DNA of 35,624 nucleotides from Russula earlei (taxonomy: Eukaryota > Basidiomycota > Agaricomycetes > Russulales > Russulaceae). A program made the position numbers and the translations under genes. The notes under the pieces are model-generated. The model saw nothing but the letters and a program-made list of their open reading frames with translations, searched no databases and was not told where the DNA came from. Below are positions 8,862 through 21,900 of the stretch, in pieces (position 1 is the first letter of the stretch; each line of letters starts with the position of its first letter). The stretch is from positions 1-35,624 of the forward strand of contig JAGFNK010000534.1 in NCBI GenBank assembly GCA_025769875.1, given 5' to 3'.

Positions 8862-9890
8862 CTAGAATACGAATTTTACGCATTTTACCTTATTGCCTTC
8901 ATTGTTACGGCTGTTCAAAATGCCACGATAATTGAGCGTCAGCTCTATACCTCCACGCCATTGAGAAGCTGTCTTTAATTGCGATACGTTTACATCATAA
9001 CTGGCGCTAATGGCAAACTTGTAATAATCCAGTTTAACAACCGGTACAAATGCATCTTTCCAGCGATAAAAGCCTCCAAAATAGAGCGATACCTTTTCCT
9101 GTGTGTCATAATCCTGCACAATGTCTGTACCATACAAAAGCCCGCCCAGGAACTGGTGGCTACCACCTTGTATATAATAATCAGCAAACATGACCAACCT
9201 ATTGATCTCACTGGTGGCAGTAGTTAAACCTGCATTCAATGCAACCTTACTATCCAGTGTGGTACTGGCATTATTGGCATAGTAGGCTATCTTGGGTTTA
9301 TTGAAATGATACAGCGCTGCACCTACGTAATACGTAGTATTCTCATCCAGGCTACTGCTAAACGACATACCTGTTGCTGCATCCCAATAAGACACACCTG
9401 TTCTGCCAAATGTTTGCTGGCTGGGGTTATTAGGGTCAAAAGATCCATTGACGTACTGGTCATCCGTTCTAATCATAGTAGCATCAAACTGGCTGCTCAC
9501 AATGCCGCCCATAAACGCCATGGACAGGTAATTGTCATTATCGCCACTCAGCGATTTATGGAAGTTGATAACAGGTAGTATCTGGGTTCGCTTCAGCTTT
9601 ACATCACCCGCCTGGTCCAATGTCATCTGCATGCCCAGGGTAAGATAATCATCTGCATTACCGATGGGGAATTTAAATTCTGCGCTTAACGCATTGGTTT
9701 GAAATGGCACAGTAACACTTTGCCATTGGTTTCGGTAAGCTGTAGTAACACGAACATCTCCATCAAATAACCCTGCCAACGCGGGGTTTCGTAGTAATGG
9801 GTTTTGGAAGAATTGAGAGAAATTAAGGTCTTGTGCGGACGATGCCAGTGTAATGAGCAGGAGCATCAATGCTAAGTAAAACTTTTTCAT
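8862..9890 (-). CDS. PorP/SprF family T9SS-associated outer-membrane protein
   Basis: This intact 342-residue protein has a signal peptide (MKKFYLALMLLLITLASSA|Q) followed by the family signature. That signature is QFFQNPLLRNPALAGLFDGD, then RVTTAYRNQWQSVTVPF with an alternating beta-strand pattern to the C-terminus (KCVKFVF, ending in an aromatic residue as outer-membrane barrels do). PorP/SprF proteins are outer-membrane proteins; SprF of Flavobacterium johnsoniae is needed for secretion of the giant adhesin SprB, and such genes often follow genes for type B CTD proteins. Here it starts 80 bases after the giant adhesin gene, so the pair is very probably functional: this protein would export, anchor or carry the adhesin. 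Length is normal for the family. No frameshift is seen. A paralogue-specific symbol cannot be chosen from the sequence alone. Confidence 0.92.
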   Translation of the reverse strand: MKKFYLALMLLLITLASSAQDLNFSQFFQNPLLRNPALAGLFDGDVRVTTAYRNQWQSVTVPFQTNALSAEFKFPIGNADDYLTLGMQMTLDQAGDVKLKRTQILPVINFHKSLSGDNDNYLSMAFMGGIVSSQFDATMIRTDDQYVNGSFDPNNPSQQTFGRTGVSYWDAATGMSFSSSLDENTTYYVGAALYHFNKPKIAYYANNASTTLDSKVALNAGLTTATSEINRLVMFADYYIQGGSHQFLGGLLYGTDIVQDYDTQEKVSLYFGGFYRWKDAFVPVVKLDYYKFAISASYDVNVSQLKTASQWRGGIELTLNYRGILNSRNNEGNKVKCVKFVF

Positions 9891-9933
9891 AAGCCCTGAT
9901 TTTTATTTTTAGTGATCATAGGAGTTAGTAATA

Positions 9934-9961
9934 AGTGCCGGGCGGGTAAACACCCGGCACT
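9934..9961 (-). promoter_or_regulatory. Hairpin between giant adhesin and PorP/SprF genes
   Basis: A perfect 9-bp stem (AGTGCCGGG at 9934-9942 with CCCGGCACT at 9953-9961) encloses a 10-base loop. It begins 9 bases after the adhesin stop. On the minus strand it is followed by TATTACTAACTCC rather than a T-tract. It could be a leaky terminator or an RNA stability/processing element that sets the ratio of the two products. The inner part can also fold as CGGGT/ACCCG, so two conformations compete. Confidence 0.45.
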
Positions 9962-9970
9962 AATAGTTGT

Positions 9971-12900
9971 TTATTTCACGAGAGCCACGTTGCCTTTATA
10001 AGTATATGATACATCGTTTTCACAAACCACCTCACAGGTGTACACATACACATCAACAGGTGCTGGTTTGCCGCCAATCGATCCATCCCATCCGGAGCTC
10101 TTGTCATTAGGCTGGAAGTTGGATTTTTCGAATACCACTTGTCCCCAACGGTTGAAGATCCTGAACAGCCTGATCTCTTTAATTCCACTACCACGTACCA
10201 TTAACACATCATTCAGTCCATCATGGTCAGGCGTAAAGAGGTTCGGTATGAATACCTGGGTATTCTCACAGAATGCTTTTACACAAAGCGTATCCTTTGC
10301 CTCGCACTTGTATTGGTTGGCCGCTGTTAAATAGTAGCAGGTGCTCTTCTTAACCGTTGCAATAGGCTCTTCACAATTGGTACAGCTCAGGTCGTTACCT
10401 GTCCATTCCCAGTTAGTGATCGGACCGTTGGTGACCTTCGCCTGCAGTGGTAATAGAGTACCGGTGGCAGCTGTTACATCAGGTCCCAGGCTAACAGTCG
10501 GGTACTGACCCACTGCTACGATTACATAAGCAGTATCCCGGAAGCAGTTCTGGTTATCAGCACCAATTACACGGTAGCGGGTTGTTACGGTTGGTGTGAC
10601 TACTGTATTCTGCCCGGTTGGTGTTGACACACCATTCAACGGTGACCATTGATACAGATCAGCGCCGGTTGCTGAAACAGTTGTTGACTGTCCTATACAA
10701 ATCGTATCACTCGGCGACACTGCCAGTTGGAATGGCTGGCGTACGCTGATGAGTACCGTATCAGAACCATAACATCCATATTGGTTGAACCCGGTTACTA
10801 CATAAGTAGTATTGTTGGTTGGGTTGGCAACAGGAGCGGCACAAGTGTTACAGCTTAATGTTTCCAGCGGTGACCAACTGTAAGAAGCGGCTCCATTGGC
10901 AACTAGCTGTGTTGACTGTCCACGGCATATTGTCATATCCTGGCTGGCTCGTACAAACGGATTCGGGTTGATATTGATGGACTTGGTTGTTGTATCATAA
11001 CATCCTGTAGTAGTACCTACTATCAGTGTTGCTTTTTGTGGTCCGGCTACAGGGAACGGCGTGGTCATAACTGCCTGTGTTCCTTTAATACCATTTGAGA
11101 AACTCCATTGGTAGTAGTTAACCGGATCAACAGAAGAGGCAACAGCGCTAAAGGTGAGCGATTCATTCAAACAAGCCACTGTATCACTCTGTATTACTGC
11201 AGTAGGTTTGATACCCATCTTGGTGTATAGTGATAACACACTGGTATCTCTACAACCTGTTTTTGTTTCGATGATCAGTTTTACTAACCAGGTATTGGTA
11301 AGCGTGTAATCATGCTTCACATTAGCTAGGTTAGAGGTGGTACCATCTCCAAAGTTCCACAGGTAAGTTGTTACACCGAAGTAGCTACGGCTGGTATCGC
11401 TAAAGGTTACGGTAGACGTTCCGCAGAATGTTTGCTGCTGTGCAATGAATCCTGCCTTGATATAATCTACTTTAATCGTATCCACACCTGGTATATACAC
11501 GTTACAGATATTACCTGCGAGTAAGTATACAGATGGAACATAACTACCTGCCTGTTGGTAAGTGTGATAGATCACGTTACCCACTGTTACAGCATACGAT
11601 CCATCACCAAAGTTCCAGCGGATGCTATCTGTGCTTACCGCGTTCACTTCGAGGCGTATACTATTGTTGCCGCAGAAGTTTCCGTGGTCATATGCAAGCG
11701 TACCACTTGGCCCTTTCACTACAATGGTTTGTTGTGCATCGTATTTACAACCGCCTGGTGATTGTGTATTCATCTGCGTATTGTAGGTACCTATTGCTGT
11801 GAACGTGTGGGATACTACATCGCCGGTATCTTTCTTGCCATCACCAAAATCCCATGTAGTTAATGCCGAAGGAACATCGAGATTGGTGAATACGGCAGTG
11901 AATGGCGTACACTTACCAATCGTGTCACTTACTGTGAATGCACCTGGTTGACGTGCAATAATCGTTACCGGCTTGCTCAGCGAATCTGCACAACTTCCGC
12001 CGTTGGCATAGGTTGCAGTAGCCTGAAATCTAACCGTATAGGTGCCGCCATTGCTATAAGCGTGTACAGGATTGTTTTGGGCAGAGGTAACATTGTCACC
12101 AAACCACCAGGTTACAGAAGTAGAAGTATCTGCCAGGTTGGTAAAGTGAATCGTATCACCCACGCAGGTGGAAGACGGTACAGCAGAGAAGTTAACTACT
12201 GGTTTATGGTTAGCATATACCATTACTGCTGCTGAAGTATCGGCGCAACCATTCTTCGTGCTTACGTTCACTTTGTAATCACCTACATTATAGTAAGTAT
12301 GTACTACCGTATCTACACCATTGTTTCTTGTTACCGTGTTGCCATCGCCAAAATCCCATGTATAATTGTCGCCACCGATAGAGGTGTTGATCAATGTTAC
12401 TGTATATGGTGCACAACCGGAATTAGCGCCATCTATTCTATACTGTAAGCGCAGGTTGTTTGGATCTACGTTGATCGGGAACACCATGCTATCCATTCCA
12501 CAATGGTTGGTTACCCTCAGTTTCACGCTGTATACCGTTGTTACCGTATTGGTGAATACGTGTGTTACGGCTACTTTGGTATTGGTGGTAGTAGTTGTAC
12601 CATCTCCGAAATCCCAGTCATACACTGCATCTCCTACAATAGAACTGTTCGTGAATACGATGGTTGCAGGAGAACAAGCGCTTTGTTTGCTTGGTATAAA
12701 GATCGCTTTCGGTTTAGATTGTACATGTATCAACTGTGTTTTCACCACCGTATCGCAATGTGTATACGTGCTTAATGTTACTGTATACACGGTGTCGATT
12801 GTGCCGGCAGATGGCTGTTGGTACGTTACAGCAGGTACATTGTATTGATTGAAGATCTGTCCGTTACCCAGGTTCCACTGGTACTGGTACATATTGTTAG

Positions 12901-15900
12901 TAGGCGTGGTATTGGTAAAGGTGATTGTTAAAGGACCACAACCAATGGTGTCGCTGGCTGTAAAGGATGATGCAGGTTTTGGAACGGTATAGAATTCATA
13001 CGATACGCTATCACTCTTACAACCAAACTGGCTAATCGCTTTCAGTTTAATGGTAAAGGAGTCATTGGCATTCGTATAAGTATACCCAGGGAAGTCTGCA
13101 CCGGTACCGATCAGGGTATTATTTGCATACCACTCATACGTTCCGTTCCTGTCGTTATAACGGGTAGCCTGAACGAGCGCTGTTGAAATGCTAAACGGCG
13201 CACAATCAATATTCCTGTTTACATTAATCTCTGCTTTTGCATTAAGGTTAACAGTAATGGTAACAATGTTGCTGGTGCTTTGTTGCTGGCCGTTACACAA
13301 TTGCGACAGTACAATACGCTTGTAGCTGGTGGTTTGCGTGAGTATTAATGGTTGGTAATCCTTCTGTACTGCATTGATAATATTGTTCCACGTTAAACCA
13401 CCATCGTCGCTTTGTTGCCATTGGTATACATAGTGACCATCAGCGCCGCCAGGTAGGGTACCTGTAATGTTGGCGGGCTGTGTACTGATACAAATACTTT
13501 GATCGCTGCTAACGGTATTGTTGAGGATCGGTTTCTGTACCGATACTTTCACAACATCGCTCACATTACTACATGGGTTAGAAACAGTCAACCTTCTGAG
13601 GTATACCGTATCTGATGCAATAAAGGTGAGGTCTACACCATTAGCCGATGTAACATTCACCCAGTTAATGCTGTCTGCACTTTGCTGCCATTGGTAAGCA
13701 TAGGTACCGTTACCACCGGAAGCCGGGGTACCAGGAATCGTTACCTGTTGGCCGCTACAGATGAGCACGCTGGTGGTGTTGATGTTATTAATTAACGCCG
13801 GATAAACAGTGATGGCCATTGTATCCTTGGTATCAGCACATACATTGTTCTTTAATCTCCATTCAAAAGTATAGGCGCCTGGCAGTAAACCGTTGATGGT
13901 AGCTGCAGGGTCGTTGACGTTGCTAAAGGTTACGATAGCAGGGCCACTTACCTGTTTCCATACGCCGGTTTCTCCAATGCCTGGTGTATTACCGCTTAAC
14001 TGTGTTGTATTGGTGTTACACAATAACTGGTCAACGTTTGCATCTGCCTGGGATACCCTGTTCAATACTGTTATGACAGCTGTATCAGAATACAACAGGT
14101 TACATACGCCACTTTGTACCCATGCCCTGTAGAGCGTGGTGGTAGTGAGGTTGTTGTAAGCAATATTGTTGGCGCTACTGTTAATATCGAACCAGCTGAT
14201 GCCGCCATCTGTACTGAACTGCCATTTACGGATCGTTCCTGCATAACCATTCAATTGAATTGTTCCGCTGTTAGAGCCTGTACAAACCGAAGTTGTTCCG
14301 GAAGTATTGCCTGCAATGGTTTGCGGCGCTACATTGACCACTACTGAATCACTGATCACGATACTGTTACAGCCCAGTGCAGAGCCAGCAGAGGCTGTTA
14401 CCACACGCAGCGCAAACGTATCCTGTACATTACTGAACACATGTGTAGGGCTATTATCCGGTACATCTATCCAGATGCCATCATTGATCGGCCTTGGATT
14501 GTACTGCCATTTAGCTATTACACCCGTATAACCGGTAGCATTAGCCGTAACATCGGATCCTGCACAGGTTGGTGTTGGTGTTGCATTTACAGTAGCAATC
14601 GTTGGCTTGTCGAACACATTTACATTGACTGTAGCTGTAGATGGAGGACATCCGTTGCCATTACTGATCTTCCACATCAGTTGGTACACACCTGATTTAT
14701 TAAAGTTGAATACCGCATTTGGTTTGGTTGCATCACTAAAGAATGCGGTGCTTCCTGCTGGTTGAGATACGATAGCCCACTGGCCGGATTCGTATGGCCT
14801 TGAGGCATCAAGATTACCATTCAGGGCAGCCGTGTTATTGGTAGAAGTAGTGAAATCACACACAGTAATATCACTGCCTGCACTGGCTACGGTAATAGAT
14901 GGCCTGTTAATAATTACCACTGTATCTGTTGATGGCTGACAGTTACCGGAACCGGTAATGGTCCATACAAATGTGTAGGTGGTATTGCCTGTTACACCTG
15001 TAACGGTAGTGGCAGGGTTGGCAGGATCTGTAAAGGTTACGATCGGTGTTCCTACCTGGCTCCATCTACCTCTTCCGCTTACCGGTATATTACCTGCCAT
15101 TGTGAGAACTGTTTGGTTACATACCTGTTGATCAGGACCTGCATTGGCTGGTGTTACCTGTGGTACCACTATCAGTTTGGCAGTGTCGGAGTACATGCTG
15201 CTACATACGCCGCTTTGTACCAGGGCCCTGTACCAGGTTGTAGAAGTAATATTACTGTAAGGAATGTTGTTGGATGTTGTATTGATATCAAACCAGCTGA
15301 TACCATTGTTATTGGTGTATTGCCATTTCAGGATGTCGCCACGGTAATTGTTTAAGGCTACTATACCGCCATTGGTACCTACGCATACTGTATCAGAACC
15401 AGATGTATTACCTGGTATCGTAACAGGTGTTACGTTGATCACCACTGAGTCGCTGATGGCTACACTGTTACAACCAAGTGCTGAACCTGCTGATACCGTT
15501 ATTACACGGATCGCAAATGTATCCTGTACGCTGGTGAATACATGGGTGGCGCTGTTATCCGGTACATCGATCCAGATACCATCTGTTACCGGTTTCGGAT
15601 TGATCTGCCATTTTTGTATCACACCGCCAAAGCCGGTGGCTGCAGCCGTAACATTGGTACCTGCACAGGTCAATGTTGGTGAGGCGTTTACAGTGGCTGC
15701 CGTTGGCTTGTCGAATACATTGATGTTCACTGTTGCAGTAGACGGAGGACAGCTATTGCCATTCGTTATTGTCCACATCAGTTTATACACACCGGCTTTG
15801 TTAAAGCTGAAGGTTGCATTCGGCTTCGTAGCATCGCTGAAGAAAGCGGTGCTGCCCGATGGCTGTGATACAATTGACCACTGACCAGATTCGTAGGCCC

Positions 15901-18900
15901 TGGATGGATCAATATTGGCGCTTAAAACAGTGGTGTTGTTGGCAGATATGGTGAAATCACACACTGTAACATCTGTACCCGCATTTGCTACGGTAATAGA
16001 TGGGCGGTTGATGATCACCACCGTATCTGTTGAAGGCTGACAGTTACCCAAGCCTGTGATCGTCCACACAAAGGTGTAAGTGGTATTGCCTGTTAAGCCG
16101 GTTACGGTTGTGGCAGGGTTGGCAGGATTGGTAAAGATCACTGTTGATGCGCCTACCTGGCTCCATTTACCGGTTCCGCTTAATGGTGCATTACCTGCTA
16201 AGGTTACTGTTGACTGGTTACACAATTGCTGGTCAGGACCCGCATTTGCGAGTGTTACCTGTGGCACTACTACCAGTTTGGCTGTGTCTGAGTAGGCACT
16301 GCTACATACACCGCTCTGTACCAACGCCCTGTACCAGGTGGTGGTAGTGAGGTTGCCATAAGGAATGGTATTGGCACTGGTGAACAGGTCGAACCAACTA
16401 ATACCGTTGTTATTGGTGTATTGCCATTTTAAGATATTACCTACATAGTTGTGTAATGTTATCACACCGCTATTGGTGCCTACGCACACCGTATCTGAAC
16501 CGGTAGTGGTGCCGGCTATTGTTACCGGTGTTACATTGATCACTACAGAGTCGCTGATGGCGATGCTTGTACAGCCTGTTGCTGAGCCGGCAGACATCGT
16601 TACCACGCGCAGGGCGAAAGTGTCTTGTACATTATTAAATACATGGATGGCGCTGTTGTCTGCTACATCTATCCAGATACCATCAGTTACAGGTTTTGGA
16701 TTGATCTGCCATTTCTGTATAGTACCATTATAGTTGGTAGCTCCTGCTGTTACATCTGTGCCTGCACAGGTCAATGTTGGTGAGGCGCTAACAGTAGCAG
16801 CAGTTGGTTTGTCGTACACATTCACATTGACTGGTGCAGTAGATGGAGGACAACCATTACCATTGCTGATGGTCCACATCAGTTGGTATACACCAGCCTT
16901 GTTGTACCGGAAGGTAGAACCTGGCTGTGTGGCATCACCAAAGCTGGCTGTGCTGCCGGATGGTTGTGATACGATTGACCATGCACCTGATTCAAATGAC
17001 CTGGAAGGATCAATATTAGCATTCAGTGTTACCTGGTTATTGATACCTGTAGAGAAATCACACACATTGATATCTGTACCTGCATTCGCTACGGTAATAG
17101 ACGGACGGTTGATGATTACCACCGCATCTGTTGATGGCTGGCAATTACCTAAACCGGTGATTGTCCACACGAATGTGTATGTGTTGTTACCTACCAGGCC
17201 GGTTACGGTTGTGTTATACAAGGTAGGATCTGTGATCGTTACCGCAGGACCACCTGTTTGTGACCATCTGCCGGTTCCGCTGGTTGGTATATTACCGGCC
17301 AGTGTTGCCGTTGCCTGGTTACAGATCTGTTGATCAGGACCGGCATTGGATGGCGTTACCTGTGGTGTTACCACCAGTTTCGCTGTATCAGAGAAAGTGC
17401 TGCTACATACGCCGCTTTGTACTACTGCCCTGTACCAGGTAGTAGAAGTAACATTGGAATAGGTAATCGCATCACTGGTTACGAATAAGTCAAACCAGCT
17501 GAGGCCATTGTTATTACTGTACTGCCATTTGAGGATAGTACTTGTATAGTTGTGTACCTGTATCGTACCGCCATTGGTGCCTAAACATACCGTATCAGAA
17601 CCTGTTACATGACCACCCACTGAGAGCGGTGTTACATTGATCACTACAGAATCACTGATGGCGATACTGTTACAACCCAGTGCGGATCCGGCAGAGCCTG
17701 TTACCACACGCAGTGCAAACGTATCCTGCACATTCGTGAACAGGTGGGTTGTATTATTATCCGGTACATCTATCCAGATACCGTCAGTTACAGGTTTCGG
17801 ATTGTATTGCCATTTAGCAATCACGCCACTAAAGCCTGTGGCTACAGCCGTTACATTACCACCAGCACAAAGGAGTACAGGGGATGCACTTACCGTTGCT
17901 ACTGTTGGCTTATCAAATACATTGACATTTACGGTTGCTGTAGATGGAGGACAGCCACCACCATTGCTAATGGTCCACATCAGTTGATATACACCTGCCT
18001 TGTTAAAGGTGAAGGTTGCACCAGGCTGTGAAGCATTACTAAAGCTGGCTGCACTACCGGATGGTTGTGATACAATTGACCACTGGCCAATTTCAAACGA
18101 TCTTGTTGGATCGAAGTTGCCGCTCAGCGTAGTACTGTTATTGGTAGTAGTAGCGAAATCACATACTGTAATAGCTGTACCTGCATTGGCTACTGTAATC
18201 GACGGTCGGTTGTTAATGATCATCGTGTCAGTAGAAGACGGACAGTTACCGGCACCGGTTACAGTCCATACCAATGTATAGGTATTATTACCAATCAGCC
18301 CGCTTATTGTTGTGGTTGGTGAGGTGGCATCTGTAAATACTACCGCAGGGATACCTACCTGTATCCAGTGGCCTGCACCTGTTACCGGCGTATTAGCCGC
18401 GAGTGTGGCGACAGACTGGTTACATAATTGTTGATCCGGGCCTGCATTTGCCGGTGTTACTCTTGGTACCACCACTACTTTGGCAGTATCGGAGAACACA
18501 CTGTTACATACACCACTCTGTACCACTGCCCTGTACCAGGTGGTAGCTGTAAGATTGATATAAGTAATGGAGTTTGCATTAGTAAACAAGTCAAACCAGT
18601 TAGTACCATTGTTGGTAGTATACTGCCATTTTAAGATGCTACCTACATAGCCACCCAATTGTACAATACCACCGTTGCTGCCGATACAAACCGTATCAGA
18701 GCCTGTTGTATGGCCACCTATTGAAGCAGGTGTTACCACGATTACCACAGAGTCGCTGGTTACGGTACTGTTACAGCCCATTGCAGCACCTGCGGATGCA
18801 GTTACCACGCGTACGGCGAAGGTATCCTGTACGTTACTGAACACATGCGTAGCGCTGATATCTGCTACATCTATCCATACACCATCATTTAATGGTACAG

Positions 18901-21900
18901 GATTGATCTGCCATTTCTTGATGACACCATTGAAGTTGGTGGCGCCGGCTGTTACATCACCACCTGCGCAAAGCAGGGTTGGTGAAGCGGCTACAGTGGC
19001 AATGGTTGGCTTGTCAAATACATTGATCACCACTGTGTCTGTTGACGGAGGACAGCCACCACCATTACTGATGGTCCATAACAATGTGTACACCCCTGCT
19101 CTCGTAAAGGAGAAGCTGGACGTTGGAGAAGTACTGTTACCAAAGCTGGCCTGGCTACCGGCAGGAATTGAGTAAATAGCCCACTGTCCATTTTCAAAAG
19201 AACGGCTGGCATCCAGGTTGCCTTGTAAGGTGACGCTGTTATTGGTAGAAGGAGTGAAATCACACACAGTAATATCAGCACCGGCATTGGCTACCGTAAT
19301 AGATGGCCTGTTGGTGATGATCACTGTGTCTGTCGATGGTTGACAATTACCTAAGCCGGTGATTGTCCATACGAATGTGTATGTATTGTTACCTACCAGG
19401 CCGGTTACGGTTGAACCAGGCAAGGTTGGGTTGGTAATCGTTACGGAAGGTCCGCCGGTTTGTGACCATCTGCCGGTACCACTGGCTGGTGCATTACCTG
19501 CCAGGATGATAGAAGCCTGGTTACATACCTGTTGGTCAGGACCTGCGTTTGATGGTGTTACCTGTGGTGTTACTACCAGTTTGGCTGTATCAGAGAATAC
19601 ACTGCTACATACACCACTTTGTACTACTGCCCTGTACCAGGTAGTAGTAGTGAGGTTACTATAAGGAATCGCGTCTGCTGTAGTAAATACATCAAACCAG
19701 CTGGTTCCGTTGTTGGTACTGTATTGCCATTTGAGGATGGCACTTACATAGTTATGTACCTGTACAGTACCGCCATTGGTGCCGCTACAAACTGTATCAG
19801 ATCCTGTTACATGACCCCCTACGGAAAGCGGTGTTACATTGATCACTACAGAATCACTGATCACGATACTGTTACAACCTAATGCAGCACCAGCTGAAGC
19901 TGTTACTACACGGAGTGCAAACGTATCCTGTACATTACTGAATATATGTGTTGTGTTATTATCAGGCACATCTATCCAGATACCATCAGTTACAGGTTTT
20001 GGATTGTACTGCCATTTTTGTATTACACCACTAAAGCCGGTGGCTGCTGCAGTTACGTTGGTTCCTGCACAAGTGAGGGTTGGTGTGGCGCTTACTGTTG
20101 CCACTGTTGGCTTGTCAAACACATTTACCAGTACGGTATCTGTTGATGGCGTACATCCTCCACCATTGCTGATGGTCCATACCAACGTATACACGCCTGC
20201 CTTATTGAACGAGAAGGTTGAATTTGGCTGTACACTGTTACTAAAGCTGGATGAACTTCCTGATGGTTTGGATGCAATTGTCCACTGCCCGCTTTCAAAC
20301 GAACGGCTGGCATCCAGGTTAGCATTCAGGGTAACCATATTATTAGTAGCGCTGGTAAAGTCGCAGACTGTAATATCACTACCTGCGTTAGCTGGCGTAA
20401 TAGTTGGCCTGTTCGTGATTACCACTGTGTCGGTTGATGGCTGACAATTACCCAAGCCTGTTATGGTCCACACGAATGTGTATGTATTGTTACCTACCAG
20501 GCCGGTTACGGTTGATGTTGGTAAAACAGGATCCGTGATCGTTACGGAAGGGCCACCTGTTTGTGACCACCTGCCGGTACCGCTGGTTGGTGTATTACCG
20601 GCCAGTGTTATAGAAGCCTGGTTACATACCTGTTGATCAGGACCCGCATTGGATGGTGTTACCTGTGGTGTTACCACCAGTTTAGCCGTATCAGAGAAGG
20701 TACTGTTACATACACCACTCTGTACCACTGCCCTATACCAGGTGGTAGCAGTAATATTCGAATAAGTAATGGCATCAGTAGTAACAAACATATCGAACCA
20801 GCTTGCGCCGTTGTTGTTACTGTATTGCCATTTTAAGATAGTACTTGTATAGTTGTGTACCTGAAGAATACCACCATTGGTACCCAAACATACCGTATCT
20901 GAACCTGTTACATGTCCACCTACTGAAAGCGGTGTTACATTGATCACTACAGAATCGCTGATCGCAATCGTATTACAACCCAGTGCTGTACCGGTAGAAG
21001 TAGTCACCACACGTAGCGCGAATGTATCCTGTACATTACTAAATACATGTGCAGAACTATTATCCGGTACATCTATCCAGATACCATCTGTTACAGGTTT
21101 TGGATTGTACTGCCATTTAGCAATCACACCCGTAAATGCACCGGCAGTTGCAGTAACGTTACCGCCTGCACAGATCAATGTTGGTGTGGCACTTACAGTG
21201 GCAGGAGTTGGCTTATCAAACACATTCACCAGCATAGTATCTGTAGATGGTGTACATCCGTTTCCGTTACTGATAGTCCATACCAGCGTATACACACCTG
21301 ATTTACTAAATGTAAAGGAAGAACCTGGCTGTGTTGCATTGCCAAAGCTGGCTGAGCTGCCGGCTGGTTGTGTTACAATTGACCAACGGCCTGTTTCAAA
21401 TGATGATCTTGTAGGATCAAAGTTGCCGCTTAGTGTTGTGTTGTTATTTGTAGTAGTTGTAAAGTCGCACACGGTAATATCAGCGCCCGCATTGGCTACA
21501 GTGATTGGTGGCCGGTTATTGATCACCATTGTATCTGTAGAGGCAGGGCAATTACCAGCGCCCACTATTATCCATACCAATGTATACGTATTGTTGCCAG
21601 CCAAACCGGTTACGGTTGTAGTGGGTGAGGTGGCATCTGTAAATGTGATTGACGGAGAACCTACCTGTACCCAATGGCCTATTCCATTCACCGGCGTATT
21701 CGCTGCCAGGGTAGTAGAAGACTGGTTACATAACTGTTGATCTGAACCTGCATTTGATGCAGTTACCTGTGGCATCACTACCACTTTGGCTGTATCGGAG
21801 AATACACTGCTACATACACCACTCTGTACCACTGCCCTGTACCAGGTGGTAGAAGACAGATTGGTATATGTAATAGAATTGGCACTGGTGAACAGGTCGA

